Positions 29,576 to 42,179 of a stretch of DNA of 64,000 bases are shown here, piece after piece; positions within the stretch are counted from its first letter, which is position 1, and every line of letters starts with the position of its first letter. A model generated the notes under the pieces. The model saw only the letters and a program-made list of their open reading frames with translations, did no database searches and was not told the DNA's origin. The stretch spans positions 16,584,001 through 16,648,000 of the forward strand of contig NC_056428.1 of NCBI RefSeq assembly GCF_905147365.1, in the 5' to 3' direction. Position numbers and translations under genes: made by a program. The stretch is from Aricia agestis (taxonomy: Eukaryota > Arthropoda > Insecta > Lepidoptera > Lycaenidae).

Positions 29576-30900
29576 CAACTAGCTGTTGCCCGCGACTTCG
29601 TCCGCGTGGACTTCAGTTTATAGCGCGCGATGTCAACAAAATTGGTGTCAAAATCTTTTATAAAAACAACCCTGGTACCCCTTAAATCAAAGCAGCTGTG
29701 CAGTGTGCACATAATATTTCAATTTTTGAAATTAAATTTTAATCTTTATATTTTATGCCAAATTTTTAAGCTTATTTAGCCCCCCAATTACACAACTTTA
29801 CCCATAAACTATTTATCATTGATAGGTTTAAGGTTACGTCACTGCATAGAATATAAAGTACTGATTTATTAAATAACGTAATAAAGAAATAACAATCGAA
29901 AAAAAAAATCGAAAATCGAATGTAAGATAATACCACCTCTTATAGAAAGACTTTTGGGTAAGCGTTAGGGCGATGTAGGAGACGCACGGCGTCATCTATT
30001 ATGAATTTTTGGAACTAACTTAATTTGAACAAAGAACAATGGCCAAATCGTACCAGGTACGGAACAGGGGCGGTGGCGTCCCGATATGCCATTAGTAGCA
30101 AAGATTCCCTAATATTTTAAGGCATCGAAAATCATTAGAAATGTGTCTATAAATAGCCACAAAAAAGATCAATATATTTTGATTTAGTTATGTTCTGACA
30201 GCCGGCGATCATTCGCATTCGTTCTATTATTTGGGTAATACTCTAGGAAAAATTGAAATAATTAGAAACGAGATCGCCGAATATACACTTGTAGGCCACA
30301 CCGCAGTCGGGAAAAAGGTAGTTCTTAAGTCTAACCTCAAAATAATTGTAAACGTTATTAATTATTATAAAAAATCGTGGCTATTTAGACATAATTCTCA
30401 AACGGAATAATGTTTAGAGCATAAGAACAACCAAATCTAACTAAAGTTTATTTTGGGACATCAAAAAATAAATTCGAGTCCAGCTCCTATACAAGTTTGG
30501 CCATGATTCTTTACGCGTTTTCACCTCCTTACAACGCTTTTTACCAGTAAAAAAATAGCCTATGTCCTTTCTCAGGCCTTAGACTATCTGTATACAAAAT
30601 TTCATTACAATCGGTTCGGTAGTTTTGGCGTGAAAGCGAGACAGACAGACAGAGATACTTTCGCATTTATAATATTAGTACAGACTAGTTAGAGACGCCC
30701 GCCACTCCGTTACGTCCAAAATTCGTTTGTTCGCGTAGAAACCGTACATTTTGCACGGTTAAAAATTATTGTTGCTTGTTATTTAAATACTTTCTCGAGA
30801 CTCAAAGTCAAACAGCAAAATCGGTTAAGCGGTGAGCATTAAGAGATAATGGACAAACAGACATACACACTTTCGCGTGTATAATATTAGTATGGATTAT
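29576..30900 (+). repeat. Dispersed repeat copies (GCCCGCGACTTCGTCCGCGT family)
   Basis: The head AACTAGCTGTTGCCCGCGAC is at 29576 and the tail ACTTTCGCATTTATAATATT at about 30658-30680, separated by other sequence. A second partial copy (30700-30900) follows at once with its own ACTTTCGCGTGTATAATATT tail. Further copies are at 188-415, 31905-32105, 48355-48490, 50350-50570, 58000-58215 and 59185-59370. The same start and end motifs in each copy show defined borders, but I cannot name the family. Confidence 0.6.
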
Positions 30901-30999
30901 ATTAAATAATAAATATAATATTACATTTACCGGCTAACCGTGTAAGTAGTTGCATGTTATTAGGTATTGAGAATATTTCTTATAACAGAATACTCGTTA

Positions 31000-33400
31000 T
31001 AAAAATATTCAAGTAGGTATTTCTATTTGCTCCGCCAGGGAAAACAATATGTTACGAAATATTCCTATCTATTTTCTTTGTATCTCGACAATAATAAGAT
31101 ATTTTATCAATAAGAGCTCTTCAAAATACAGATAATATAGGCGGTGTAAAAATTGATTTCTCAACCTTGTTTCATATTGTAATGGCGTACCTATCTATTG
31201 TTATAAATATACTTTTGATGTCGGTTTTGTGTGATGGTTTTTTATTATCTACATAGAATCTTCGTTGACTTAAAAGTGTAGATTTAATGATGGTTAAAAC
31301 TTAATGAACACAGTTTCAGATTAGTTTGAGGTTCGACTGAGCTATATTTACATTTAAAGACGACAAAAATCATATTATAAAAATTTAAAATTAAAACTCT
31401 GTTTGGGAGTGGATTACTTACAAAAAATCTGGCCAGCGTTATGTAATAACGAATCAAGCGACAAAATAAAAAAAAAAATAGATAGGAATGCAGATCGATT
31501 CCAGGCATCATTAACTATGACGTATTCAGCTAATTTTGTTAGTACTTATTCAAAAGTCAATCCTAGTGCCTTATAATAAGGGGTGAATTAAGCGACATGT
31601 CAAAATTTGTTAGAAGTTTTGCACAATTTAGTAACGCAGGTATTAAAGAATTATGCGCTGTTACAAAATATACAAACAGGAATTTAAAATGCATAAACGA
31701 ATTATATCCACAAAAGTTGGAGATAATCCGTTTCAAAACGCAATAACGAACTAACCGCCTAAAATAGCAGCAGATTTTGATATAGAATATGTAGATTAGA
31801 AGAATAAAAATTAATTAAGTAGCTACTTACATTCATTTTTTATCATTGAACGTTAAGTTTTTTTTTTTTTTTTTATGTTGAAAAAGTGCCATTTTAATTA
31901 TTACAATCTGACTAGACGACGCCCGCAACTCTGTTGCGCCAAAATTCGTTTATCGTGCGGGAACCGTACATTTTTCTGGGACAAAAAGTATGCTGTGACT
32001 CAAATTATCTCCATACCAAATTTCAGCAAAATCGATTTAGCGGTTTGTGCGTCAAGAGGTAACAAACAGGCATACTGACACACTTTCGCATTTATTTTCA
32101 GATAGCGAGACAAGCAAATATTTGTGAGGTATTTGATAATAAAAAAACTATTCAAATTTATGTATGATTATTTTCGTAATGATTAATACAATATCATCTT
32201 TAGATAAACTGTATAAATTTTATTTAATTTGAGAAATTTGCATTAAAATAATATTTGGATTTAATCTTATATTTATTGCACTTTAAAATAAATCGTATTA
32301 AATAAACAAACGACAATAATGTCGTATTGTTAGGTAGTACCTACGATAATGACAAATTTAATTTACCTGAATATAGCTATAAAATATTAACGAATTAAGC
32401 GGAAAAATGGCTGTATCTTTTAAATTATATTCTACACAGTAATATATTCTATATAATTAACCTTTACTTTATATACTTACATCTTAATTAACAGTAAAAA
32501 AAATCATAACATACATATACGCGACAATTATAAGTTTCAAATCTTTGAAGCTTATTTTCTCGAATTCTCTCAAGTGTCGTTTATAATCTGATAATACCTG
32601 TTATTACATAACGCTATCCACCTTATTCTTTAAATGTTTTATGACTGACACCTGACATATCAATTGCTGACATGAGCATAATATTTTTAAGTTCCGCACC
32701 ACATTACTAGTATCAGGTATTTTGAAGAACTGTATGAAGAAAATGAGTTAACTGTAGTGTTTCAAATGAGTTTTAACCATTTCTGTACACCTCTTGTAAA
32801 TTTTTATAGAGTTAAGAAATCTTTTGTATTAGTTATGTAATACTTATCCGCGCTAAGTTTGCAATGAGTCATTCTTGTGAACAAAAGTGCACTATTTTGT
32901 AAATTGAAAGTTGAAACGTTTCTGCACTAACTGCTAATTCCTATAACATTGATTTTTAAAGCCGTAACTATTTCAAACCTTCATTATGGTATCTCATGAA
33001 AAGAGTAGTTTTTTCGCTCCAAAACTTTAACCCTTTGTATTTTCGACACTCTATTCGACCCATCGAGGTCTAAAATGGCGATGGTACTACGTGATTTGGG
33101 TGTATACTGTGAACTGTCAGACTATTGAATTTTTAGGACTTTCTCCCTTATAAAATAAAAACACATTTTTTTTGCCTATTTTTGCTCTATAACGGTACGG
33201 AACCCTTCGTGCGCGAGTCCTACTCGCACTTGGCCGATTGTTTAAAATACTTTCATATCTAATTTCTTATGACAAATAATAATGACTTTTTTTTATTACA
33301 AGCTCTTAAATTGAATTAAAAAAACTGATGACTTTTGTTTCAATTACTTTTTATCGTTCCTAAGTTAGCCTAAAATAAATTAGTAAAATAATAGCCTATG
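31000..33400. other. Gene-free AT-rich stretch
   Basis: Apart from one dispersed repeat (31905-32105), a T-run at 31858-31874 and a minus-strand GGCCAAGTGCGA fragment (33160-33240), I see nothing here. If the candidate first exon is right, it is intron. Confidence 0.5.
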
Positions 33401-33407
33401 TACTCAC

Positions 33408-33414
33408 AGTGCAT
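33408..33414 (-). CDS. Candidate first coding exon of the chitin-binding acidic protein
   Basis: On the minus strand ATGCACT is followed by a strong donor GTGAGTA. One leftover base (T) is exactly the phase required by the next exon (CG...), giving a start of Met-His-Ser-Ile-Ile-Leu-Leu, and the total coding length becomes 1,572 nt (523 residues plus stop). A very short first exon before a signal-peptide exon is common in insect secreted proteins. The intron would be 5.3 kb. This is a best candidate, not a proof: other short exons could fit. Confidence 0.35.
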
Positions 33415-33450
33415 TCTGACCGCGTTGCAGGTACGTCCGCGATTGAAGTA

Positions 33451-33482
33451 ACTGGTCAGAGAAGTACAGCTTCAATTTTATG
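33451..33482 (-). promoter_or_regulatory. Candidate core promoter for the chitin-binding acidic protein
   Basis: On the minus strand CATAAAA (33476-33482) is followed about 26 nt later by a CCAGT initiator-like pentamer (33451-33455), and the candidate ATG is a further 37 nt downstream. This TATA/initiator spacing is normal for insect cuticle-type genes. It depends on the first-exon call being right. Confidence 0.3.
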
Positions 33483-34279
33483 GTATCTGGAGTGGCGATA
33501 ACGCCTGATACTGTCCATCACTGATATCGCCTGCCCTTAACCCGTGATGGGGATAGGCTGGGTTTACACGGCTGGGGATTCATGAATCATGATGCTGAAA
33601 TTAAGAGAGTTTAGAACTTATATTAGGAACGTGCGCAAACTGGTGTCGCCAATCCCATATACATGTCGCAGTCGACTGGTTAAAAAAGCCATTCAATCAA
33701 ACTTTTTTTTGACTGAACAACGCCATTCAATCACGCGGCTATACGTTGTTTAGCCGACTTGTTTCAACACTACCAGCTAGATGACGCTTGGCCAACTGAT
33801 TAAATGGTAAATTAACTAAGGTGACTATTAGTTTAGTGCTATTATTACACAAGCATAATGATAACAAGCAGATTAATATTAAAGCAAAAGAGACAAAGAA
33901 AAAAAAGCGGCAGTGTTCGTTCGTACATAGGTATGGGTAAAATTAAAGTGGCCTATACACTCATACAAAATATAGATCCAACCCTGCGACCGGGGCTGCT
34001 ACATGACGCTGAACTTGTGAGAGCTTGGAACTCGAATAGGGAACATGCACAAACTGCGGGGCTAAAACAGCTTGTTTAGCAATTCCTCTCAATCAATTCA
34101 GCAAATGAATTGCCAAAACTGACAAACTGACAAATGTCAAATCAGTACAAAAATACAGAAATGAATTGCAAGCAGAGTTGCATTTTGCGATTTTAGAAAA
34201 ATGAATCATATTATGATTCATGTCATGTTTCTTAAAAGCGACCATTTTAGCCCCGCAGGTGTCGCCAATCCGCAAAATA

Positions 34280-34504
34280 CAGAATGTAACAAAACAAAGT
34301 GATAATAATACTTTAGGGTGTGTGTGTCCTTTATATGGAGCAATTTATTGTGATTTGTATGGGCAAGCGCTCGAGAGGTAAAAGTTTCCCCATAACAAAT
34401 GAAAAAAAAATTTTTGCTTATTCAGCGCTGCTATTTTCACTGGGAACTGTACATAGGCGCCCCATGTACAACCTAAAGTATTATAACTTAGTTTTGTTAC
34501 ACTA
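34280..34504. mobile_element. Second copy of the TA-site foldback MITE
   Basis: Shares AAGTGATAATA-TACTTTAGGGTGTGTGTG, GTATGGGCAAGCGC-CGAG and ATTCAGCGCTGCTA with the element at 28987-29246, with the same overall symmetry. Its right end is degraded. Confidence 0.7.
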
Positions 34505-35112
34505 TACGAGATGTTGGGATCATGACTTTGGCCGATTAGCCGATTAGCCGATTAGTCAGTTGCAAAGAAGCCGACTAATCGGCCAAGCCGACCATGGTTT
34601 CGGATGTTTCCGTAACCACAGTATTGCAATATTATAGGGACTAATATTGCTATACTGTGCCGTAACGTTTCGTTTACAACTGTTGATTCGCGTCATCGTT
34701 GTCGGATCGTGTTTATCATTCGTACTCGTAGCTGTAAACCATAATATTATATCATGTGTAACATGCAATCTTGCTATATTGAGTTCCTAATTTGTTAATA
34801 CAAAATCCAAATCTTCTATTTAATTAATTTTTTTATTATTTAAAATGTTTGTTGAAGAAGATAATATTATGTTTTTCTGTTTGGTATTTAAATAAAGATT
34901 TTATTTAAAATGTGTCATAGACATTTCTTTACAGGTTACAGGGTGAATTTCAGAAAAAAATGTTTACTAAATTTCAAAATAATCAAGGTTTTTCTTAAAT
35001 GTAATTTCGATAACAGTAAATTGTAAAATATTAAAAAGACGGATAGCCGGTGCTCTTTGCCGACTATTCGCCCGTCGCTGACTACAAAAGTGCCCGGATA
35101 TTCGGCACATCT
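34505..35112. mobile_element. Possible hAT-like remnant
   Basis: The left side has GAGATGT followed by three GCCGATTAG-type repeats; the right side has CCGGATATTCGGCACATCTCT. The facing AGAGATGT ends and the repeated GCCGA-TA motifs resemble non-autonomous hAT elements, but no target duplication was verified. No coding capacity. Confidence 0.35.
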
Positions 35113-35512
35113 CTAAATTAAAATGATTTCACTTCCTACACTTTACCACTTACCAGCTGCTACTAGGTTATAGACACATACAGGTGCGGACTATAAGTAC
35201 TTATAACAATTAAAAAATATATTTAAGTAAGTACCTAATATATTATTCGATCATTAAAGTATCAATGTAATTAATATCGGTCAGCAGTTAAAAACAATAT
35301 AAAGTTTTTACTTCACTGTGAGACTTAACAAAATACTTTCAAACCAAATGATATTTTGTTCTGTAGTTCAGTCCGGGAAAATTGAACAATTAACAGTCGT
35401 CAGGTAAAGTAATCAATAAGTGTTTGTAGGTATTCCGTCAACTTTGCAACAAATAAACTAAAGTTCTGCATTTCTTTACTCTTTTTTTAACCGACTACAA
35501 AAAATGAGGTTA

Positions 35513-37043
35513 TCAATTCCGACCGTACCGTAGGGATGGTAGGGTTGGCTTGCAGAAATTTCCTTCAATAGCTTTGGCCAGAGACCAGAATGCACGGGTT
35601 CCCGAGGGGAGGCACTCAAGTCTCTTGCCAATTCTATTGACGTACTGTTGCTTTGCCCGAGTAATCTCTTTCTTGAGGGACCTAGAGGCAAGGTTGTACT
35701 CCTTTTTATATGTGCTGGTATTTAAATCCTGAGCAGACACTGCGTTGGCCCAGGATTGGTAAGCCTCCTGCTTCCGGTGAGAAGCTTTTTTGGGGGATGA
35801 ACCAAACCAGGGACGAAATCTGCCGCCAGTTGGCACTACAGAGGTCGGAATGAAAAGTTCCATCCCCTGCATCACCACATCGGCAACAGAGTTGGCAGTG
35901 TTGTCGGGATCATCCGGCGAGAAGCTCACGTGCCCGCAAGGATAGGATGCAAAAAACGACCGCATCCCATCCCAGTCTGCTGACTTGTAGTGCCACACAC
36001 GACGGTATTTAACAGCGCGCTGTCTTAACACCGTCGTAAGTGGCACAGAACTCCTAACAAGGCAATGATCCGATGAACCAAGTGGTGCGGATATTTGGTA
36101 GCCGTCAGGTTTTTAAGTCAGTAGGAGGTCCAACAAGGAAGATTCTGACCATCCACATCTGGGATTCGCGTAGGTTTAGTAACCAGTTGTGTCAAGTCGT
36201 TCGCAAGGGCAAAGTTGCAGTCAGATCTCCCCGCATGATCAGTTTTACTGGAATTGAGCCAGTCAGCGTGGTGGGCATTAAAGTCGCCAAGTATTATGAT
36301 CTCTGCGGATGGGATCTGCTGCAGCACAAAATCTGAAGCAGCTTGCAGGTGCTCCAAGAGTCGGTCCGTCTCGGGGTCACCACTATGGGACCTATATAGG
36401 CACGCATAGACGCGAGGGTGGTCGTCGCAATCTATGCGGAGCCATAAGTTTGATAGGTCCATGAGGAAGATTGCTGAGGCGGCGAGAGCTGATATCATCT
36501 CTGATATACACACACACTCCAGCTTTGGGTAAAAAGAAGTGCTCGAGGCAATACCCTGGGTGGGAAAGGTATGATGTGTCACTCGGAGATGATATCTGCG
36601 TCTCGGTTAAAAAGAGCAAAGCCGGCTTTGCCGTCTCCAGGTGGTAATGGACAGCATTAAGGTTGGAGTGTAATCCCCTGATATTACAAAAGTCCATGTT
36701 TAATATCGAGGGAGGTGCCTTTGTGTGTTTGCTCTTGCCCCGAGCAGATTGGAGCGCAGTTTTGCCCTCCCCAGAATACGAGGGGCAGCGACGTCCACGT
36801 TCAGTTCCAGGAGTTCCTGAGCCTGGACGTCCAGAGAGGGATTCTCCAACGCAGTTGGTACCCTCCTGGGGTAACAAATTGTTTTTCAACTGCGGCATTT
36901 CTAGGGGGGTAGGGGATTGGGCCTCCGGTAAACTCACTCACTCGGCGAAACACAGCGCAAGCGCTGTTTCACGCCGGTTTTCTGTGAGGCCGTGGTATTT
37001 CTCCGGTCGAGCCGGCCCATTCGTGCCGAAGCATGGCTCTCCC
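35513..37043 (-). pseudogene. Jockey-like LINE, 5' UTR and endonuclease, several frameshifts
   Basis: The three frames, read in order, give a single endonuclease: FCNIRGLHSNLNAVHYHLET, LLFLTETQISSP and AGVCVYIRDDIS (36392-36937); YACLYRSHSGDPETDRLLEH, IIILGDFNAHHADWL and DLTQLVTKPTRIPDVD (36118-36582); and a linker with WADAV-like and RAKQQYVNRIGKRLECLPSG (35513-36046). These match the abundant lepidopteran jockey-type LINE. The 5' end at 37043 starts GGGAGAGCCATGC, as in the derivative at 41839. The reverse transcriptase is absent. Confidence 0.85.
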
Positions 37044-37454
37044 ATGATATATATCAGCGTCTGAACCAATATGCCCAAAAGTGTATTCAGATCTCGTACC
37101 TATGTATGTTTTTATGTATGAACTACAAGTCCGGTTAAAGTGTTTTTTTTATGCACTAGGTATCTGTTCAACTTAAGGAATACTGCAACAGGTTTCATCA
37201 AAATCGGTTCAGTAGTTTTTGAGATAGGGAATTTTAATTCTTTGTAATTTTGAAGTCTGTTTCATCTTTTTAAAATATTATTTTTCTTATTTTATTTCGA
37301 TTATCGTGTAAGTTATCTTACTTCTAATTTAAAAACTATAGTTTTATATCATGTGGAACCAGCCTTACAAGTCCCGTACTTTTTGCAGCACAGTAGTGTA
37401 CATTCTTTCCGTGTGATAATCTCTAACCTTGTAGTAGTATACAATTCTTTTTAT

Positions 37455-37730
37455 TAGAGTTCCGTACCCAAAGGAAAAAAAACGGGACCCTATGAATGAG
37501 ACTACGTTGTCTGTCCGTCTGTCTGTCTGTTTGTCTGTTTGTCTGTTTGTCTGTCTGTCTGTCTGTATGTCTGTCTGTTTGTCTGTCTGTCTGTCTCCAG
37601 GCTGTAACTCAAGAACGGTAATAGCTAGAGGTTTGAAATTTTCACAGATTATGTATATCTGTTACCGCTAAAAACGATTGAAGTATGTGAGTTACGGTAG
37701 ATAATATTTTATAACGTGTTTTATAAGTTA
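37455..37730 (-). repeat. GGCCAAGTGCGA-family fragment with CTGT microsatellite
   Basis: GAGTTCCGTACCCAAAGGAA and the GTAACTCAAGAACGG/TTTGAAATTTTCACAGATTA block mark the repeat. Between them 37510-37600 is an imperfect (CTGT)n tract with TTGT variants, grown from the short GTCTGTCTG present in other copies. Confidence 0.7.
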
Positions 37731-38787
37731 CACAGCAATGTCATCTCGTGTTACGTTCAAAGGAATTTGAACGAAAAGTTCCTATAAACTTCGCCGAATA
37801 CATTTTTTTTTAGTTGATCGACTATTACGGCATTATATACGGCAAATACAAATGTATTAATAATGCTGACAAAATTGTCGGCATTATTAATATGTGCATT
37901 GATGCCGAATTACAGCTTTGTAGGTCCTATGGCCTCTGAGCAAAACCGGACAGACAGACGGACAGAGTACAGACGGAAAGACGGACGGACGGAGCGAAAC
38001 TATACTTATTATTTGTAACTGATACTAACATAGTTTTAGGTTTACTGTTTACTAACAAAATATGGGCTCAAACAACCTGAAATAAACGTATTTTATTTTT
38101 ATAAGGGTTTGTTATTTGTATTGTTGACTACGAAACCCTGAAAATATAAATAGATTCTAGCAAAGAAAACGAATCTATCGTCTATAAATCGTCATACACG
38201 AACATTTTATGCACGGGAAAACCAAGTAGCAATATGATGCCATAAGATTATACTGGAAAGCAAAATTTCGCATCTGCTTATCGAACAACGTGACAGGCAC
38301 CGAGATAAGCATCGGATGAGATGTCCTTTTACTCTTAAGGGCCGACCCACACGTACCACAACCACACCACGTGGTCGGGCGTATATTTCGTATTGTAAAT
38401 GAACTGGACTATTCACACGTACCACATTTTGCAGTCGTTGTCGACCACTTGTGTGATACCGACCACATCGCAACCACAAGCAAAGTAATGGCCGACCGTA
38501 ACACTAATTATTGAATTATTCACTTGATGTAAGTTTTGGTGGAGCAAAACATAATTAGTACGCCTGGTTATAATACGAGTATGTATAAATTATTATGCCA
38601 TTAACCAGACGTTCAGTGTCCCATCAAAACATCTTCATAGTGGAAAAATATGTAGCTAAGTTTTTTTTTTGTTTTCAAGTTGCACCGTAAAAGAATAATT
38701 AGATAAATCTAATTTAGTCCCAATCTTTTTCCATACACTTCTATATTATACTAGGCAAAATTTTATAATTATTATAAATTGTTAACG

Positions 38788-39110
38788 CCTCCGCGGTTCA
38801 GTGGTTTAGAACGCGGGTCTTGACTCGGAGGCCGTGGGTTCGATTCCCGCGTTGGAAACATTTTATTTCCAAGTTTGGTAATAGGAAAATGCAGGCTGAT
38901 CACCTGCTTGTCTGACAAGTAAGATGATTCATATTGCGTCGGATGGGCATGTTAAAAGTCGGTCGTCCGTCCCACTGGGTTTTTGAGAGTAAAGGAATAG
39001 AAAGTGCTCTTGTGTCCTGCGCTCACACTTGGGCACTATAAAATTACTGGCCTGGCTTCAATGAAACCGTCCACCGAAACCGGTGTGGGAATTATATATA
39101 TGCAAAATTT
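38788..39110 (+). mobile_element. tRNA-derived SINE
   Basis: The head has pol III promoter boxes: an A-box-like GCGGTTCAGTGGTTTAGAAC and a perfect B box GGTTCGATTCC with CGTGGGTTCGATTCCCGCG. The tail (about 240 bp, with TGGTAATAGGAAAATGCAGG and CTGGCCTGGCTTCAATGAAA) has no tRNA character. It ends in TATATA rather than poly(A). The acceptor stem does not pair as in a working tRNA. Confidence 0.8.
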
Positions 39111-40139
39111 AATCTGCCTGCTCCTTACACATGGACCACCGAACGGACTGTAGCCTGTACTCTTAGTAGGTCTCGAGAAAGAATATAAGATTGTTCACTA
39201 AGGCAAAATACATAAGTAGTTACTGTGATTTGCTCATTTTGCGGCTAAAGTTACGGACAATATTTAGCAATTTAAAATATATCCCAGACTTTTTAGAACT
39301 GTACATTTTGCACTCATTCTGCTAGTGCGTACTTACCTATAACTGTAAGATATCATACGTCATACACTCGAAAACCATAATCCACCTATCTCAGTCGGGT
39401 AAACCTGTATTGCTGATTGCATAAACGTAATCCTTATCCACGCCTCGGCAAAGTGTAAATCCTGAGAGGTTTTTGAAGTATCGCGAATGCATCGGGGTAT
39501 AAGAATATTGTTATTTTGATTAGTGAGGTAGGTACCTCACTATATCCCGATTTTCTTTCGGTTTAGTTTTGTTTCTAAGTAATTACAATGAATAAGGCTA
39601 AAACCTTTATTGTAATACGAGTTAAGTTAAAAACAAAAAGAGTTAATGAAATGAAATTTTAAATGTATAATATTTTTTCAGTACTTATATTGTGTTTTTG
39701 GTCATTACGACATACTAAAAAAAATATACGAATCCCGTGCGGTAAATGAAATTTTTGGAAACGGAGATAAAAATCTAGTACTTATATACAATAATAGCTA
39801 ATTAGGCAATAAGTATAATAAAAAAATTGGCTAACAATTTGTGTAGACCGATTATAAAATTTCTTAACCTTTCATTCCATTTAGTTTCATAAAACCCAGA
39901 ATTGTTCGGTAAGAAATAAAACACAATATTCTTTGAAAATTTCCATCTCGATTGAGATAAGATAAGAGTTGACAGATATTCAATCGGCTTGTTACTATTA
40001 GTAGGGGAGGTGGTGCTCATTTTTAAAAGTCATTTCATACCGAGCGAAAATCGTAACAATAGGTTATAGTAAATATAGTATTGTTATTATTTATTAATAT
40101 ATAAGAATTATTAATAAATAATAACATCAATTAATAAGT

Positions 40140-41125
40140 AAACGGCAAAATAATTGAATATGTCAACGACTATACATATCTCGGCCAAGTAGTTTCAATG
40201 CAAAAGTCTATGGAAAAGGAGATAGAACAGAGAACGGCAAAAGCTTGGAAAAGATACTGGTCACTCAAAGAAGTAATGAAATGTAAAGAATAATAAGAAT
40301 AAGAAAAATTTATTTTGCACATCACACAACACAATATAAATTACAAAGGACGAAAGAACCAGGATACAGTACAATACTTAATTACATTATATTGTGTGAC
40401 CTCACAAAAATGGACCCCAGCTCAGCATGAGCAGCAAGTTGCTGCACTGATTTTCTGCTGGGACCAATGAGTGACCTCACAATAATATAATTTGAACAAT
40501 ACAATTAGGAACTAAGAGCATACTAAATTAATAAATTAAGAAACTTAAATACTAGTTACGAATTACGATTACGAACTCTCACTTAAATCTAAACTCTATA
40601 ATGCATGTGTCCTGCCAGTCTTATCATACGGCTGCCAAACTTGGAGCCTCACAAAAAAACTGACAGAAAAGCTAGAAACTTGCCAAAAATCCATGGAACG
40701 GAGCATGCTAAACATTAAACTATTAGATAAAATAAGATGCTCTACGATAAGAGAAAAAACAAAGTTAAAAGATATCACAGCGCAGACTAACAAGCTAAAA
40801 TGGAGATGGGCCGGACAACTTATACGAGGCAAAGACAAGTGGAGCTAAACTACTATTTAGCTCCACTTGTCTTTGCCTCGTATTTCTTTTATTGCCTCTT
40901 CGGTACCAGTGAGTTACTACTCACTGGTACCCAAGAGGCAATAAAAGAAAAAGAAGTAGAAAACTAAAATGCTGGTCAGATGTTTTTCAGCAAGCAGCGG
41001 GAAAGACCTAGCATAGAGCAGCATTAGACGTAAATGAATGGAAAAGACTGGAGGAGGCCTTTGCCACAAGGCATTTAGACTAAATTTTTAACAATTATAA
41101 CTTTGTAACTTGTAATGTAACCAAC
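40140..41125 (+). pseudogene. RTE-type LINE, reverse transcriptase C-terminus, interrupted
   Basis: The order of blocks fits one element: NDYTYLGQVVSMQKSMEKEI and RTAKAWKRYWSLKEVMK (40160-40290), then LYNACVLPVLSYGCQTWSLT, MERSMLNIKLLDKIR and KLKWRWAGQLIRGKDKW (40590-40850), then KCWSDVFQQAAGKDLA and a degraded end near 41090. The first gap (about 40291-40565) is an inserted AT-rich sequence. The second (40850-40950) is a pair of palindromes that replaces the expected linker. Confidence 0.8.
40822..40950. repeat. Two adjoining palindromes
   Basis: First: 28-bp perfect arms (40822-40849 and 40856-40883) around a 6-nt loop. Second: 32-bp arms (40883-40914 and 40919-40950) with one mismatch around a 4-nt loop. 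They touch at one base. Together they could form a double cruciform. Confidence 0.95.
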
Positions 41126-41838
41126 TTGTATAATATGTCTAAATAAAGAGGCTATCAAAATTAAATAAAATGTAACAACAGATGGCGCTTTACAAGTAAA
41201 ATCTTCCTCACAAATATAGCCAATCGAATTAATTACTTACCGAATAAAATTGCTATGTGAGACAATTTTATAGTTAATTTAAACGAAAGTCGTCGTCAGC
41301 TGAATGTTTGTGGGTGGAAATGTCGTCTACATGACTGAAGGAATTTTTTTGGTTAAACATGACCTTAATAATCATCCATCAAACTTTCATACGATATAAA
41401 ATTACTTTTATCAAAAATTTTTTCAACAACTTTGAGACACTCTCAATGTACAACCCACCACGGGTGCGGCGACTGATGTTCATTATGTTGATTATTAAAT
41501 ATTAATCTATTATTGGACAAAAAATTGGTCGGTATGAAAATAATAATGACTTTGCAAAAAAAAAAATAGCATTACCTCCTCTACCTCCCCTACTATATTA
41601 TGTAGTGTATTGGGAGTGGCCCGCGCGTGCCTGATAAAAACAAATAAACCACTAGAAACAATTTTGATGGTCATTCTTAGACATAAAAATTGGCTGTGAC
41701 ACACGGACGGATGTTTAATATGTCTAGGTCATGACGAATCCAGTGTTCGGTTTTTTGCCATTTGGCAACGGAACCCTAAAAAGCGTTGGTAGAATCCATA
41801 TTTAAGTTATAAATATTTAAGTTAAAAAATGTATACGT

Positions 41839-42158
41839 GGGAGAGCCATGCTTCGGCAGGAATGGGCCGGCTCGACCGGATAAATACCACGTTCTCAGAG
41901 AAAACCGGCGTGAAACAGCGCTTGCGCTGTGTTTCGCCGAGTGAGTGAGTTTACCGGAGGCCCAATCCCCTAACCCCTACCCTATTCCCTTCCCTACCCT
42001 CAACTATTCCCTTCCCTTCCCTATTACCCTATTCCCTCTTAAAAGGCCGGCAACGCACTTGCAGCTCTTCTGATGCTGCGAGTGTCCATGGGCGACGGAA
42101 GTTGCTTTCCATCAGGTGACCCGTTTGCTCGTTTGCCCCCTTATTTCATAAAAAAAAA
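41839..42158 (+). mobile_element. Internally deleted jockey-like LINE derivative
   Basis: The first 150 bp match the 5' end of the LINE at 35513-37043 (GGGAGAGCCATGCTTCGGCA, GAAACAGCGCTTGCGCTGTG, GAGTTTACCGGAGGCCCAAT). After a pyrimidine-rich CCCTA/CCCTT repeat comes the LINE 3' UTR (GGCCGGCAACGCACTTGCAG ... GCTCGTTTGCCCCCTTATTT) and an A-run. No coding region is left, so it is a SINE-like derivative that relies on its parent. Confidence 0.75.
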
Positions 42159-42179
42159 AACATTGAACTTATAATATAC

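Noticed and set aside
38788..38865. A tRNA gene
   Set aside because: A and B boxes are present but the stems do not pair properly and a 240-bp unrelated tail follows; it is a SINE head.
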